From assembly GCF_020085105.1 (NCBI RefSeq), contig NC_058063.1, forward strand, positions 23,337,012 to 23,401,011: 64,000 nt of DNA. Reading direction: 5' to 3'. Below, piece by piece: positions 1 to 10,982 of this stretch (within the stretch, counting starts at the first letter, position 1; every line of letters starts with the position of its first letter). A program made the translations under genes and the position numbers. The DNA comes from Siniperca chuatsi (taxonomy: Eukaryota > Chordata > Actinopteri > Centrarchiformes > Sinipercidae). Below the pieces are notes generated by a model. The model was not told the DNA's origin and ran no database searches. It worked only from the letters and a program-made list of their open reading frames with translations.

Positions 1-896
1 GACAGCTGCACAGCAACTAACTCCAGTCTGTCAGTTTAGTCCTGAAGGAACAAGGAAGAAAATATATAAAAACATTTTTTAAATAGTATTGGGGGTTGCT
101 TTTTAAGATCTCACATAATAATAATCAAAACATTTAATGCAGTGAACTGTGTTCCAGTTTTATGCATTACCTGAAACAAAACCCTTCACACATCTTAAAC
201 TAAATCTTAATAACTAATTTTGGTAGCTTTTAATTACAGTTTTCTTGTAATCCTTAACTTCTACAACAGAATTTTGTAGAATGATAAAGCAATTTGCAAT
301 ATTAGTGACGAGCACTAATACACATAAATAATAGCAGGACTGTCAAGACCAACAAAAACAGTTCTATTCAAGTCTAAACACAGCACACAGATAATTTTTA
401 AAAAACTACCGTCCTTATCTAAACATATGAAGCTGATGTTGAGAGTCTCTTAGTTAGTTATTTGCATTATTACAAATGTCAATGGGATTTTGAATGAGCT
501 TTTCTTATTTCTGGAACCGAACCTGGTTTCACTTCGGCTCTATATGGCTGAAAGTTACAGAATACGCTGCAACATCTGTTATCCCCTTTAAATACAGGAC
601 TCTCAGTTTGAATCCTGTGGAGAGTTTTCCTCAGAGGAAACAGCAGCCCAAATATACTGCCGAGATCAGATGATGGCTCTTTTTAAGCTGAATTCACATT
701 ATTGCACAATTAAATATCTTATATGTTGTAAAAAAAACAAAACAAGATATTGCTGTTGTGAGGAACTTTTCTGAGATGATCTGCAGAGTGTGGTCAAGGC
801 ATGTCATGTTTACTGGACTAAAGGCTTAAAAATGAACACTGTGGTCAATTATATGTGCACACACTAATGTTTGTAAGGTATAGTAATATAAACTGA
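1..896 (+). repeat. Segmental duplication, paralogue of GPIb-like intron 1
   Basis: Base 1 onward matches 33,052 onward almost base for base, in the same orientation, to about 34,017. In the right-hand copy the matching stretch starts about 116 bases after the donor of exon 1 of the GPIb-alpha-like gene, so this is intron 1 of a paralogue whose first exon, if present, lies left of the window. The right copy carries an extra piece near 33,880-33,960 with CATTCATT repeats that looks like a later insertion. No coding sequence is seen here. Confidence 0.85.
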
Positions 897-1352
897 TGTA
901 GAGGAGCAGCTGGGGGAGTGACCACGCCTCCTGAGGGCGAGCCAGCTCAGTGATGTCATTAGCGTGAGGCGCTGCATCAGATTGCCAAGGAACGTGATTG
1001 GCCCAATGGATACTGATTACTTCAGTCAGTCATGACATCACTTCCTGTGTATCATCTGCATTTCTTTCATCCGTCTTTGTGGAAAAACGAAACGTGTTCC
1101 TGGAGTTTACCTTCTATAGTTTGAAACAAACGAGCGTCTACCACAGACCTTGTTTTTATAAGTCATTATCTCTGTTTTTAACAGTTAAGCCATTGTACGA
1201 TCGATAAACCATTCGTTACACACAAAAAACTACAGCTCCCACGAAAATCTACCAGTGTGGTAGCACAGGTACTTACATCATCATAACAGAGAGTCAAAGT
1301 GGCTGGACATTATTGGTGTTTTTACAGTGACATTTGCACTAATAACTAAAAA
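897..1352 (+). pseudogene. 3' relic of a GPIb-alpha-like gene, exons 2-6 deleted
   Basis: This stretch matches about 37,757-38,267, which holds the last codons of the large GPIb-like exon 6 and its 3' flank. The terminal coding bases, ending in the CAG TGA equivalent near 948-953, are recognisable. It is joined directly to intron-1 sequence at about 896, so about 3.7 kb containing exons 2 to 5 and most of exon 6 is missing compared with the right copy. Homology ends near 1,352. The relic cannot encode the leucine-rich repeats. The joint and the matches are read directly; calling it a deletion rather than an insertion in the other copy is inference, supported by the right copy being a coherent gene. 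Confidence 0.75.
1229..1241 (+). promoter_or_regulatory. ACTACAnYTCCCA-type motif (ZNF143/THAP11-like)
   Basis: The bases ACTACAGCTCCCA match the recalled core bound by ZNF143/THAP11 in vertebrate promoters. Related copies sit at 12,596-12,608, 38,127-38,139 and 39,850-39,862, all within duplicated blocks. Function is inferred from the motif only. Confidence 0.35.
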
Positions 1353-2955
1353 TCCAGCCTTGGAGCAGAGCCTCTCTCAACAGTATGTCGCTTCACGTTT
1401 ACATTTTTGGTTTTATCTAACCAGGAAGTCCCGTGAGAAGCACACCAGTTACAGTTTAAACAGAAATAAAACACGACAGGGAATACAAACATCGAACACA
1501 CAGGGAGGGGACTTCATCCAGCTCGAATAAGGCAGTTGCATTTCTCAGTTACATAGACTTTTAACATGGCTTTAAATTATTAAGATGTTCTGCTGATTAT
1601 TCCAAGTCAAATTTGGCAACGATTGATTTAACATGAATTGGTACTCGGCAGCAGGGCTCCAGACTAACTTTTTTCATCACCGTCCCACAATGAAAATGTT
1701 GTTTCTTTACTTTGTTAGCATCATCTATAGTTGTTAGCAAAAACGCCATTAAAATATTGAGGAAATAATTAATTATATCTGTTTTGCTCCATTCAACGAA
1801 ATAGGTTGTTTTGTCAGCTGACAATTATTGATAATTTGTTACTTATGATGAAATCGATGTTGACTTGGAAGTAAATGTGCAATTCATTTTTTCCCTCTAG
1901 ATAAATGTATAGACAATGTAGACAATGAGGAATTCAGCAGCGAAACACAGATTCTTCCAAACAAAAGACTTTTATTGAAAATAACAAAAGCCCAGTCAGT
2001 CTGCAGAGTAACAGAAAAACCAAAGATAATACATATCATATACATGCTCTGCAGAGAAACAGTCTCCTGTTATGTCGCCGTTTAGTAAAAGCTTGTGAGT
2101 GCACCCGTTGGTGCCAATGTCATTCGGTACCACGTTGGTTTTGATCATTTCAATAGGCGACTTCATTAACAACAAGCTTCCTCCACACGCGGCTCATAGG
2201 TGAAAAAGTCCAAAACGCGAGATTAAAGTAGTTTGTGAGTAAACACTAAAATAAGGTGGATAATTAAGTTGAATTAAAATGGTGAAATAAGAAATAACCT
2301 ACTATAAATAGGGTAATGTATTCTTTCAAATATTACATATAATTTTTCAATAAACAAATATATCATATATCGTCAAGTATATCATTATCACATAAGTACC
2401 CTAAAATATTATTATAGGGCCATATCGCCCCTACCACCCCGTCTGGTTTCCAATAAGTTTATGTGATGTTCCAAGAACTCATTACGGTTTTCTGGGAATC
2501 CAGCAGGACGTGTTTACAGACATTACACAATGATCCAAATGTCAGATGTTTTCTTGTTTTTGACAGAAATCTTAGAGACCTAATCTCCTAAAATCATCTT
2601 GGAGCATTGCCGTTAGTGAGACTTGAGTGTACTTTCAGTCTGTTTGTTCATACTTGATATTTGATTGTACATCAGCTTCAACATTTCCTCATACACTATT
2701 ACAATTTTGCCTCTCCATATATTTCCTTAAGTGGATTACTTTTGTTAAAACAGATATCAATAACATAAACATAATAACTCTTATCACAACACATCATACT
2801 ATAGTATTTGGGTCGGCATGAAACTCTCCTGGCAACTTCGCAACTCTGTTGTTTTTATGTTTTACTATCACTTCCTACCACTCTCTGGATTTAATTTCAT
2901 TTACAAACTCACTAACGAAACATGAGGGTCCAGGTTTGGTGTTTTGGTATCTGGT
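1353..2955. other. Gene-free AT-rich stretch before zinc-finger gene 1
   Basis: No coding exon, RNA gene or recognised transposon is supported. The short open frames show neither codon bias nor domains. The last 80 bases resemble about 41,770-41,839 and are the 3' flank of the zinc-finger gene on the minus strand. Confidence 0.5.
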
Positions 2956-5374
2956 TTAGACACACTTGTGTCTCTTCAGCTGAATTGCCCAGGTGAAGTT
3001 TTTCTTACATTTGTCACACCAGTACGGTTTGTGTCCAGTGTGGACACGCTGATGCCGTGAGAGCTCGGACGATGAAATGAAACGTTTGTCACAGTTTAGA
3101 CACTGGTGTGGTTCGAGTCCAGCGTGGACAAGCTTGTGTCTGCAATATGAAGATAAACTACGGAATCTCTTCCCACATGGCTCACAGCTGTATGGTTTCT
3201 CTCCAGTGTGGACACGCTCGTGTCTTAAGCGTGTTACTGATGAGGAGAATGCTTTCTCACAGTGTTTGCACTTGTAGGGTTTCTCTCCAGTGTGGATACG
3301 TTCATGAAACGTATATGAACTGGAGCAAATGAAGACTTGCCCGCATAGCTGACAAGGGTAGATTTTTTCTTTAGTGTGGATGTTTCTATGAATCTTGAAA
3401 GAATCTAGATGAGTGAATCTCTGCCCACAGTCCTCACAGCTGTATGGTTTCAGTCCAGTGTGGATCCGTTCATGTACGTTGCGGCCTGATGAAGTAATGA
3501 AAGACTTCTCACAGTGTCTGCAGTGGTACGGTTTCTCTCCAGTGTGAATGCGTTGGTGGACTCTAAGGCTTTGTAGATGAGAGAATCGTTTCCCACATTG
3601 GTCACAGTGGTGCGATTTCTCTCCAGTGTGAATGAGCTGGTGACTCCTGAGATGACTAGAACTAGTGAAAGCTTTACCACACTGGTCACAGCTGAAGGGT
3701 TTCTCTCCACTATGAATCCGTTGGTGGGTTCTATAGGTACTTGACCTTGAAAATGTTTTCCCACACTGCTCACAGCTGTATAGTCTCTCTCCAGTGTGCA
3801 CTTTTTTATGAACTGTTAGATTACTTGCTGTTTTGTATGTTTTCTCACACTGGTCACAGCTGTACGGTCTCTCTCCAGTGTGAGAGTGCTGATGTTGTTT
3901 AAGGTTAAAGACAGTAGTGAATGCTTTACCACATTGCTCACAGCTGTATGGTCTCTCTCCAGTGTGAGTGTGCTGGTGTTGTGTTAGGTAATAGACAGCA
4001 GTGAAAGCTTTCTCACACTGGTCACAGCTGTACGGTCTCTCTCCAGTGTGAATTCTCTGATGAATCTTTAACCGATGTGATGTAGGGAATTCTTTCTCAC
4101 ATTGTTGACAGCGGTGAGATCTGGGGTTTTTTGTGCCTCTCTGTTTCTATAGCGACAGACAAAGATATATAGAGAGAAAGTATCAGTGGTGGACTGAAGA
4201 TAAAATGTTATTATCTCTGGTTTCTACGGTGGCCCTGAGAGCTCAACGCACTGCAACTTAAGACATGTAAATATACAAAACAAAAGCAAATTAAGAAAAC
4301 AGCATCAATCACATGCAGCATTTAGAAAACACGCTGCAAATACAACCCCGATTCCAAAAAAGTTGGGACGCTGTGGAAAATGTAAATAAACACAGAATGT
4401 AATGATTTGCAAATCGCACTTTTACATCACCTTTTCTTTAACAACACTCAGTGTTTGGGAACTGAGGACACTCATTGTTGAAGTTTTTGAAAGCGAAATT
4501 CTTTCCCATCCTTGCTTGATATTAGAGATGGGAATCAAGACCCGGTTCTAGTTGAGAGCCGGATACAAATTGTCCGATCCATCGGAGTTGTATGCCTCCC
4601 AGCTTACCAATTCAGTTTACTGATGCCGGCACTACTTTCTCTCCTCTCGTTTCACTGAGGGCAGATCAGAGACAGCTGAAGTGATCGTTAAGTTACTGGA
4701 GTTGACGACAACTCTTTAACGTTACGTTAAGCTGAAATTCAGCTGCGGCGTTCAGATGCAGTGACTAAAACCGACTGTGAGTAAGAAAAAGTATAAATAT
4801 GTAATTTGTTAAACTATGAGTAGAGGAAAAATCTGCTAGCCGCTAGGCTAATTTATGTAGCAAATGCTTAAACTAATAATGGCGACTAGCAAAAAAACAA
4901 TTGGGGAAACAGTTTCTGTTTCTACACTGTGTTCAGAGTCAGAACATAAAACAGTTGTGTTGAAGACCTGTGAAGGCCTACTTTTTAAAATCAGTGGGAC
5001 ATTTACTCAAGTACTGTACTTTACTTGAGTATTTCCATTTTATGCTACTTTGTACTTCTACTCTGCTACATTTTGGAGGGAAATATTGTACTTTTTACTA
5101 CATTGGTTACTTTGCAGAATCAGATTATTAATTCAAAATGTAAATCTAGAGGTAATTTTCCAGGACATTTCACACATTTCGATTCCAGGACACAATCGAT
5201 TAACGAGTGGACAGTCTCCTGGCTGGTACAGGAACATCTGCCATGAGTATGGGCTGGAAGTGTATATATATATATATGCTAAATGATAAAACAAACAGGA
5301 GGAAATACACAAAGCACTTGAAAGCCCTTTCAGTGAAAGTGATTTAAAACCTTCACCTTTTGTGGAGAACTCAT
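2956..5374 (-). CDS. C2H2 zinc-finger protein 1 (14 fingers)
   Basis: Probable nuclear DNA-binding protein of the teleost poly-C2H2 family. The coding exons are 5,374-5,357 (MSSPQK) and 4,146-2,956, with donor GTGAAG and acceptor CTATAG. The intron is phase 0 and an in-frame TAG lies immediately before the acceptor, which fixes the finger-exon boundary. The predicted length is 402 residues. The finger exon holds fourteen C-x2-C-x12-H-x3-H units joined by TGEKP/TGERP linkers. Linkers 5-6 and 9-10 of the C-terminal part are atypical (TKEKIYP, TGHKPYW), and the last unit ends HKCV, so it lacks the normal second histidine. No KRAB, SCAN or BTB domain is visible. The first exon and acceptor are conserved in both paralogues in this window. 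A missed middle exon is possible but not needed for an open frame. The DNA target is unknown. Confidence 0.82.
4341..4520. mobile_element. Decayed IS630/Tc1-type transposon end
   Basis: The sequence beginning ACAACCCCGATTCCAAAA and followed by GTTGGGACGCTG is the recalled terminus of a common fish mariner/IS630-type element. It lies in the intron of zinc-finger gene 1. A longer copy is at the equivalent place in gene 3 (43,165-43,710), so insertion preceded the duplication. This copy has an internal deletion of roughly 150 bases compared with that one. Confidence 0.55.
5000..5105. repeat. Teleost interspersed repeat (ACTTGAGTA-rich)
   Basis: The text from TTACTCAAGTACTGTACTTT through the TACTTTGTACTTCTACTCTG stretch is a familiar dispersed fish repeat. 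Related pieces are at 8,340-8,410, 22,390-22,560 and 26,470-26,560. No coding potential. Confidence 0.5.
5218..5278 (+). mobile_element. Scrap of the RLE-type LINE followed by (TA)n
   Basis: About 40 bases reading TACAGGAACATCTGC, then TGAGTATGGGCTGGAA, match the LINE at about 18,268-18,310 with a few changes, followed by a short TA run. Too short for a function. Confidence 0.4.
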
Positions 5375-5480
5375 GCTTCCTCTTCCTCAGTCAGCCGTCT
5401 TGAAGTCGGACAAAATGGTCGCCGATGTTCCTCTCCTCCTCGTCAGAAGCGTCTCAACTCACACCAACGAGCTGTGAACA
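5375..5480 (-). other. Conserved 5' exon region of zinc-finger gene 1
   Basis: The bases immediately upstream (minus strand) of the MSSPQK start are conserved in all three paralogues (also about 13,435-13,530 and 45,021-45,120). This supports a transcribed first exon with a 5' untranslated part. A plus-strand frame across it is short and is treated as incidental. Confidence 0.5.
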
Positions 5481-5539
5481 AACAGAGACACGTGATGAGA
5501 AATCTAATTTTATTTATACAGCTCAAAACCGCAACTTGC

Positions 5540-6300
5540 CTTTAGGGGGCTTGACAATCTGATGAGACCGGAAACAGCCACACTTGAACATTACAGCTTT
5601 AATCCGACGTTAAGTTCTACTTTTTGTTATTAGGGACAGAGCAGTAATATTCCTGCTTGACGCCGGGTGACCGGTTGTTGAGACTGCCTGATTAAATAAA
5701 GATTAAATTAAAAAAAACCTGTTGTTGTGACCGTTCCAGCGCTTTGCATTGTGGGACACAGTACGCGAGGTAGACTGGTCCGATACATCCATCCGGGTAT
5801 TTTTGGCGTACTGTAGATTTAGCTTTTGTTTGCATACTGCATGTTACATTCTGGCCCAATCAGTACATCAGTACTTTAACACTGAACGTATTAACGTTTT
5901 ATCGCCAACTTGGCGACTTTGTCACTAGATTTAGCGACTTTTCAGAGCCTCTTAGCGACTTTATTTCTAAAAAAGCGACAAATTTAGCAACTTCCTCAGA
6001 CCATCAGGGACAAGGCGAGAAATATATTCAAATACGTTATATTGTAATTCATTCATCTTCCAGCGGCGTCTCCCTCCTCAGGCGGTCGGCGTGGGATCAG
6101 GATGTTACAGCTTGTAAATATGTAAATGTTTGTTTGATCTTCCTCCTCCTCCCTCACTTTGAAGAATATTTAATTATTATATTTTTTTTTTCTTAAAATA
6201 CACAATGTCCCCGTATTGAGTTTGTGATTATTTTGCCAAAGATTTCTCTTTCTTCTTTTACAGGTTTTAAATTAAAGCCGATCCTCACCGCACTAAGCTG
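5540..6300. other. Non-coding, upstream of zinc-finger gene 1
   Basis: No gene or firm repeat identified. Short frames only. The area becomes more CpG-rich towards 6.3 kb. Confidence 0.4.
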
Positions 6301-6301
6301 T

Positions 6302-6355
6302 ATGCAAATGAATGCGTGGTGACGTCATCGGCATGAAAATGAGAGTATGACGTCA
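6302..6355. promoter_or_regulatory. Octamer plus two perfect CRE sites
   Basis: ATGCAAAT (POU octamer) is at 6,302-6,309, and palindromic TGACGTCA sites are at 6,320-6,327 and 6,348-6,355, 28 bases apart. A third TGACGTCA is at 7,160-7,167. Clustered full CREs in CpG-rich DNA suggest a CREB/ATF-responsive promoter or enhancer. It lies about 1 kb upstream of zinc-finger gene 1 read on the minus strand. The motifs are seen; regulation is inferred. Confidence 0.45.
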
Positions 6356-6547
6356 TCCGGCGACTTTTTGAGCTATTGCTAGCTACTTTCGTTTGCCCCA
6401 GGTGGAAACACTGTCCACACTGCGCATGCGCACAGCCCATCCTGTAAAACAACAACTATAGTCAGGTTTTGGTGAAACTCTATGATGATGCTTCTGGTTC
6501 ACTGGTTACTGAACTGCAGCTGATATTTCACACGTTTAACTGTAACA

Positions 6548-6995
6548 TCTGTCCTCCATGTTTCCATCACCTTCCTGTAAAACATGACACTAACGTTTTG
6601 ACACCATGTGAGAGTCAGACAGGTAATCACCCACCTGAGACCTGCTGTTCCTCTCTGGAGCTCAGCGCGGAGTCTGCAGGAGGCACCGTGAAGAAGGCCG
6701 GCCGTTAACGCCTCAATCCAACATGGCGGCCGCTGACAACTTTTAAAAGGCGGAGATCTTAATGAAGGACCGCCGGTTACCGGTGCTAGTGGCGTTACAG
6801 CTCCGTTAACCGCCGTCCGTTTGAGTCCTCGTCGTGTCTGAAGCCGGTTACCGGTGCTCGGTGGCGTTATGGCCCCGTTTAACGGCCGTCCGTTTGAGTC
6901 CTCGTCGCGTCTGAAGCTAGCAGCATGTACAACAACACTTCCGCCTCAACTCTTTCAGAATAAACCTTCTCCGCTAAACTGAGTGTGAAACTTAT
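6548..6995. repeat. CpG-rich block duplicated at 50.2 kb, with YY1-like site
   Basis: Bases from TGTAAAACATGACACTAACG through the GGTTACCGGTGCT repeats match 50,222-50,540. AACATGGCGGCC near 6,720-6,731 resembles a YY1 site and is kept in the other copy. Internally, two similar units containing the GCCGTCCGTTTGAGTCCTCG stretch follow each other at about 6,768-6,840 and 6,842-6,915. Promoter-like, but no downstream exon was identified with confidence. Confidence 0.55.
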
Positions 6996-6999
6996 ATTT

Positions 7000-8060
7000 G
7001 ACACAAGCAGCGTGTCTGAACACTTCGGTCGGTTGGTACTTTGTCCAAACACCAACAGGCCATCTGAAGCATCTCAAGACAAACCATCTACAGGCCCGAA
7101 ACGACAGGACTCGATCCCCGAACAATGCCGTTTCCGCCCGATTTGAGCCCGGCTTCCTCTGACGTCACGCACGCGTGGGCAACGATAACCTCGCGAGAGC
7201 CAGGGCATGACGGGAAGCCTGATCAAACAGCTGATTGGCTCTTTTGACCGCAAACATCACGTTTTGTAGAAAATCCTAATTTTCTGTGTAACTTAGTCTC
7301 GTGTTGTGCAATGAAGGTTTAACCTGTTACACATGTTGTGTGGTTGATGATGATGATGATAATAATAATAATAACAATAATAATATTAAAGGTTCATTTT
7401 ATAGCACTTATCAAGACGAGCAATTACAAAGTGCTTTACATGGCAGACATGAAAAGAATAAAGGACAGAACACAATACCAGATACACACACATTTCCACA
7501 CATATATAATTACAAACAAATATAAATAAATCAAGATTATAGGAGAGCCTAATTAGGCTATAACTTGATGACGTTTGTCAAAAGTGGAATTTGTTTCCAG
7601 GTTAATAACATATTAATATTGTGAAGCGACAGAAAACATCTTAAAAGAATCACACAACGGTTTGTCACTGAAGGAAACTTGTGTAGCTGTTGCTTTTCCT
7701 CCGTGTGTGCAGCTGTGAGGTTTGAACTGTTTCAGTAGTTCAAGTTCTTGAATTTAGGGTCGTATGATTTTTAAATGACATACATTTTGTATGTATCTAT
7801 AATTATTCAATAATTATGACTTGCAAGGTCTCAAATCCTTCTCTGATTGTCTCCTCTGTTATAACAGTGGCATTGAATACAAATAAAACGTTATGACAGA
7901 CACTTCGAGGACTATGAAAAGCAGATTTCTTGTTGTTTATTGTCCGTCGTCATGGAAGTGAATCCGAAGCGGTCTGCACGCTACAGGTGGATCTGACAGG
8001 ATGTACATATCTCTGGGACTTCCTGTATATTCTTCGAAGGCCGCAGTTCATCTCAGACTA
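7000..8060. other. Non-coding spacer absent from the 50-kb paralogue
   Basis: This 1.06-kb stretch separates blocks that are adjacent near 50,540 in the other copy. It holds a CRE at 7,160, a short ATT/AAT-rich run near 7,350-7,390 and a tract at 7,390-7,480 resembling the 3' part of dispersed LINE-derived repeats. No gene is supported. Confidence 0.5.
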
Positions 8061-8064
8061 ATGT

Positions 8065-8600
8065 CAGCAACAATAAAAGCGATAGGATTACAATTTCCGG
8101 TCCAAATCCTTCAAAATAAAACCACAATCTCCACAAATGTGTTATATCAAATTGTTCAGTTGATAGGTTTTCCCTCAGAGTTTTATTAGTTCATTTTCTC
8201 ATTTCTCCGTCACTATCTCTCTCTGCCACTGTTCCTTGTTTTTATTCTCTTTGTATTTTCTGGCTCGTCAGGACTCGGACTTTATCTTTGTCAGGACCTC
8301 GTCCTGCAGCTCACCACCAAACACTTTTTTCTATCCCAGTGGTGGAAGAAGTATTCAGATCCTTTACCTAAGTACCAGACTATAAAAACAGTCAGATATA
8401 AGTACATGTTCGAATCTTTAAGAGTCTGAACCTTCTTCTCTCGTCAAAATGTTGCAGTTCCCCCTTTTGAATCAACAGATGATTTTCTGCCCCAGGAGTG
8501 CACAGAAAGTTTCCTGCAAAGAGAAAAATAGACACAGTTCTGGATATCCTGGAGTTAGTTTATTAAAGTTTTGGGAAATCCATTGATGTTCATGGGAAAA
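8065..8600. repeat. Segmental duplication matching 50,552-51,135
   Basis: The match starts at TCAGCAACAATAAAAGCGAT and continues with few differences to AAATCCATTGATGTTCATGG. It contains the dispersed repeat beginning GGTGGAAGAAGTATTCAGA. No coding function. Confidence 0.8.
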
Positions 8601-9720
8601 ACAAACCTGGTACAATGAAATATGTTACTGATGTTCAATGTACCAAATTATTGTAATATGAGATGGTCCAATTTTCTTTTGTCATCATGTTTGTCTGAGT
8701 TGACGGGTGGGTGAAAAGACACGTATCTTTGTATGCATCCTGTAAATTTTGAAAATTGTTTAAAAATGCGACAAAAGTGAAATAATGTGGACATAAACTT
8801 GATCTAATATATTGAAAATTAATAAACATTAATCACCTCATTTCAACATTTGAAGATGTTTAAAAACTGCATCAATAAGTCATTTATGAACACAATCTTT
8901 TCAGAAAATCATGAATGTTGCTTTCATAACTTGATGTTTTAAAATAGTAAATAATGATTATAAAAACAAAGTTATTATTTTTATTTTATTATTATTATTA
9001 TGGAATTTCACAAAACAAAAGAAAAAGACATGAAAGAATGAAACCAGTATAACAGTGTATCATACAGACAGATTACTGAAAACAACAAAAACCTAATCAA
9101 ACATAAGCCTTAACAGATGTTAAAATATACACGATTTTAAACATATTTGTAAAAGCACACTTGATAATTGCAGGAAAATTATGTTAAAAAAGTAAGGCAA
9201 GTAAAGTAAGTAAAAAAAGGCAAGTAATTGTAACACCTCCATAAGTGTTTACATCTGAAAGAATAATAAAAAAATGTAATCTTTTTTTTGTTTCTACTCT
9301 CGTTTTTAATCGATTGTTTTTTCTTCAAAATGCAGCAAAACTGAAACATGATAGAAACTTGGAAAGAAACTGTGTTGAAGACAGTTGAGTGAGAATAATA
9401 AGAGAGAATCCGCACAGTGTTAACGTCAACCTATTGTCTGCTTTGAGTATACTTTATTGTGCCACTTTTCCAGTGTGAACACAGCACATGTAGTGTAACT
9501 ATTCCTGTCACAGTTTACGGGAGTAAACCTAAGATGGCGTAGCTATCATCTACATTACGTTGAGACTAAAAGTTGCCTTTTTGCATGTTCCAATAACTAA
9601 ACATGTTAATACTATGAAAGGTCATTTTACAGTCCATTTTTGGAGAAATTAGTTTGGTATGATCTGTGGTGCTCCCAACACATTAGTATGGAAACGATCT
9701 TTACTTTGAGAAACATGCTG
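8600..9720. other. AT-rich non-coding stretch
   Basis: No gene, RNA or clear transposon terminus seen on either strand. Confidence 0.4.
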
Positions 9721-9734
9721 GAGTGGTGTTAAGA

Positions 9735-10060
9735 ATGGAAACAGCCCTCTTCATGGATTGGAGCACACTCTGGAAGATACGGAGTGAGTCCCACCAGTTC
9801 TCATCTTTTATCTGAGCATTTCATTAACACTCGGAGTGGCTCGCTGTTCAGTCTGGAGTTAGAAAAGGTTGTATCCTCTCATGGAACCTCTACACCCTTA
9901 ATTGGATCATGTCCCAAACCACAGCAGTTAAACCCAGAGGCATTCAGACATCTTGAAGATTTGGACTTTGCTGATGACCTAGCCGTCCTCGCCACCTGCT
10001 AACACAACATACATGAGAAGACAATTTGATTATTCTTGCCTTTTCCTACCACTTCCAGCA
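9735..10060 (+). mobile_element. Fragment of a non-LTR reverse transcriptase
   Basis: One frame reads VQSGVRKGCILS, LYTLNWIM, the block-B region of LINE polymerases. After a frameshift the next frame reads HLEDLDFADDLAVL, the catalytic FADD box. Both boxes lie in the expected order within 300 bases, so this is a short decayed LINE copy. It may belong to the same RLE-type family as 18.0-18.7 kb, but there is no overlap to test that. Confidence 0.65.
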
Positions 10061-10980
10061 CATTCAGGCATGTTTTGAGATAAAAACACTTTCTCGACAG
10101 AAAAACTGGATGATCTCAATTGGTCATTAGAGATGTTCCGAGCTGATCCTAAGGATTGTATCATGGCTGATCCGGGCAGATTGTAATGGTTCTGTATCTG
10201 CTAAAATAAACCAGATCAACTGCAGATCCTTTATTTACTCTACTGTGTTTTGTCCACCTCGGTATGCTGGTGTTGCAGGGCTGCTCTCCTTTTAAGTCGG
10301 CTCTACAGTGTGAAAAATTATTTGGGCGTAGCGGTGAGAGACTCTGAGTTCTAACACGCAGACTGACACAATACATGGATTCACGAAACTCTGATCTTAA
10401 TTAATCTGTTATTAAATCTGTTATTTCTCCTCTCTCTGTCAAAAAAGAGCAGTATATGAAAATATAAATATAAAAATGTTCAGGTCGCAGATTCTTACGT
10501 TTAGACGATGCTGACCACGACAAACGTTGGCGGCAGGTCATATCAGCTGTCACTTATTAATGTCCATTCTGTGAGGAACTGAATAAAAGTTGTATCTGTT
10601 GGACCACTGTACAATCACATGTGAACTGTTTTGTTCCAGCAACTCCAACAGAGTGAGACTCTTCTCTAGTAAAATCAGCTGATCGCGTCACATCAGTTTC
10701 AGAAGTCAGACTCTCCATTTAAGCTTTCATTGATATCTGATCAACAATTTAAGCTTATGAACTTATTTGTTTTGAATTCAATATTTGGATCACGTAGCTC
10801 GTGAAAAATAAGGTATGATAAATTTATTAGTATACAGTAATTACAATGTGTGACGTACATATTTAATCAATATTTAGGTAAATATAGGTATCAGATCAAA
10901 CTCGGTATCAGCAGATACTCAATGTTAAAGAACTCATATTGGGAAAAGAGGCCTCGGCTTACTCTTGTGATCCCACACTT
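10060..10980. other. Non-coding 3' flank of zinc-finger gene 2
   Basis: No gene or repeat is recognised apart from weak AT-rich repetition. Confidence 0.35.
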
Positions 10981-10982
10981 TT

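Noticed and set aside
2956..4120. Regular 84-base repeats that could look like a CRISPR array
   Set aside because: The period is the zinc-finger unit and each repeat is coding with C2H2 spacing.
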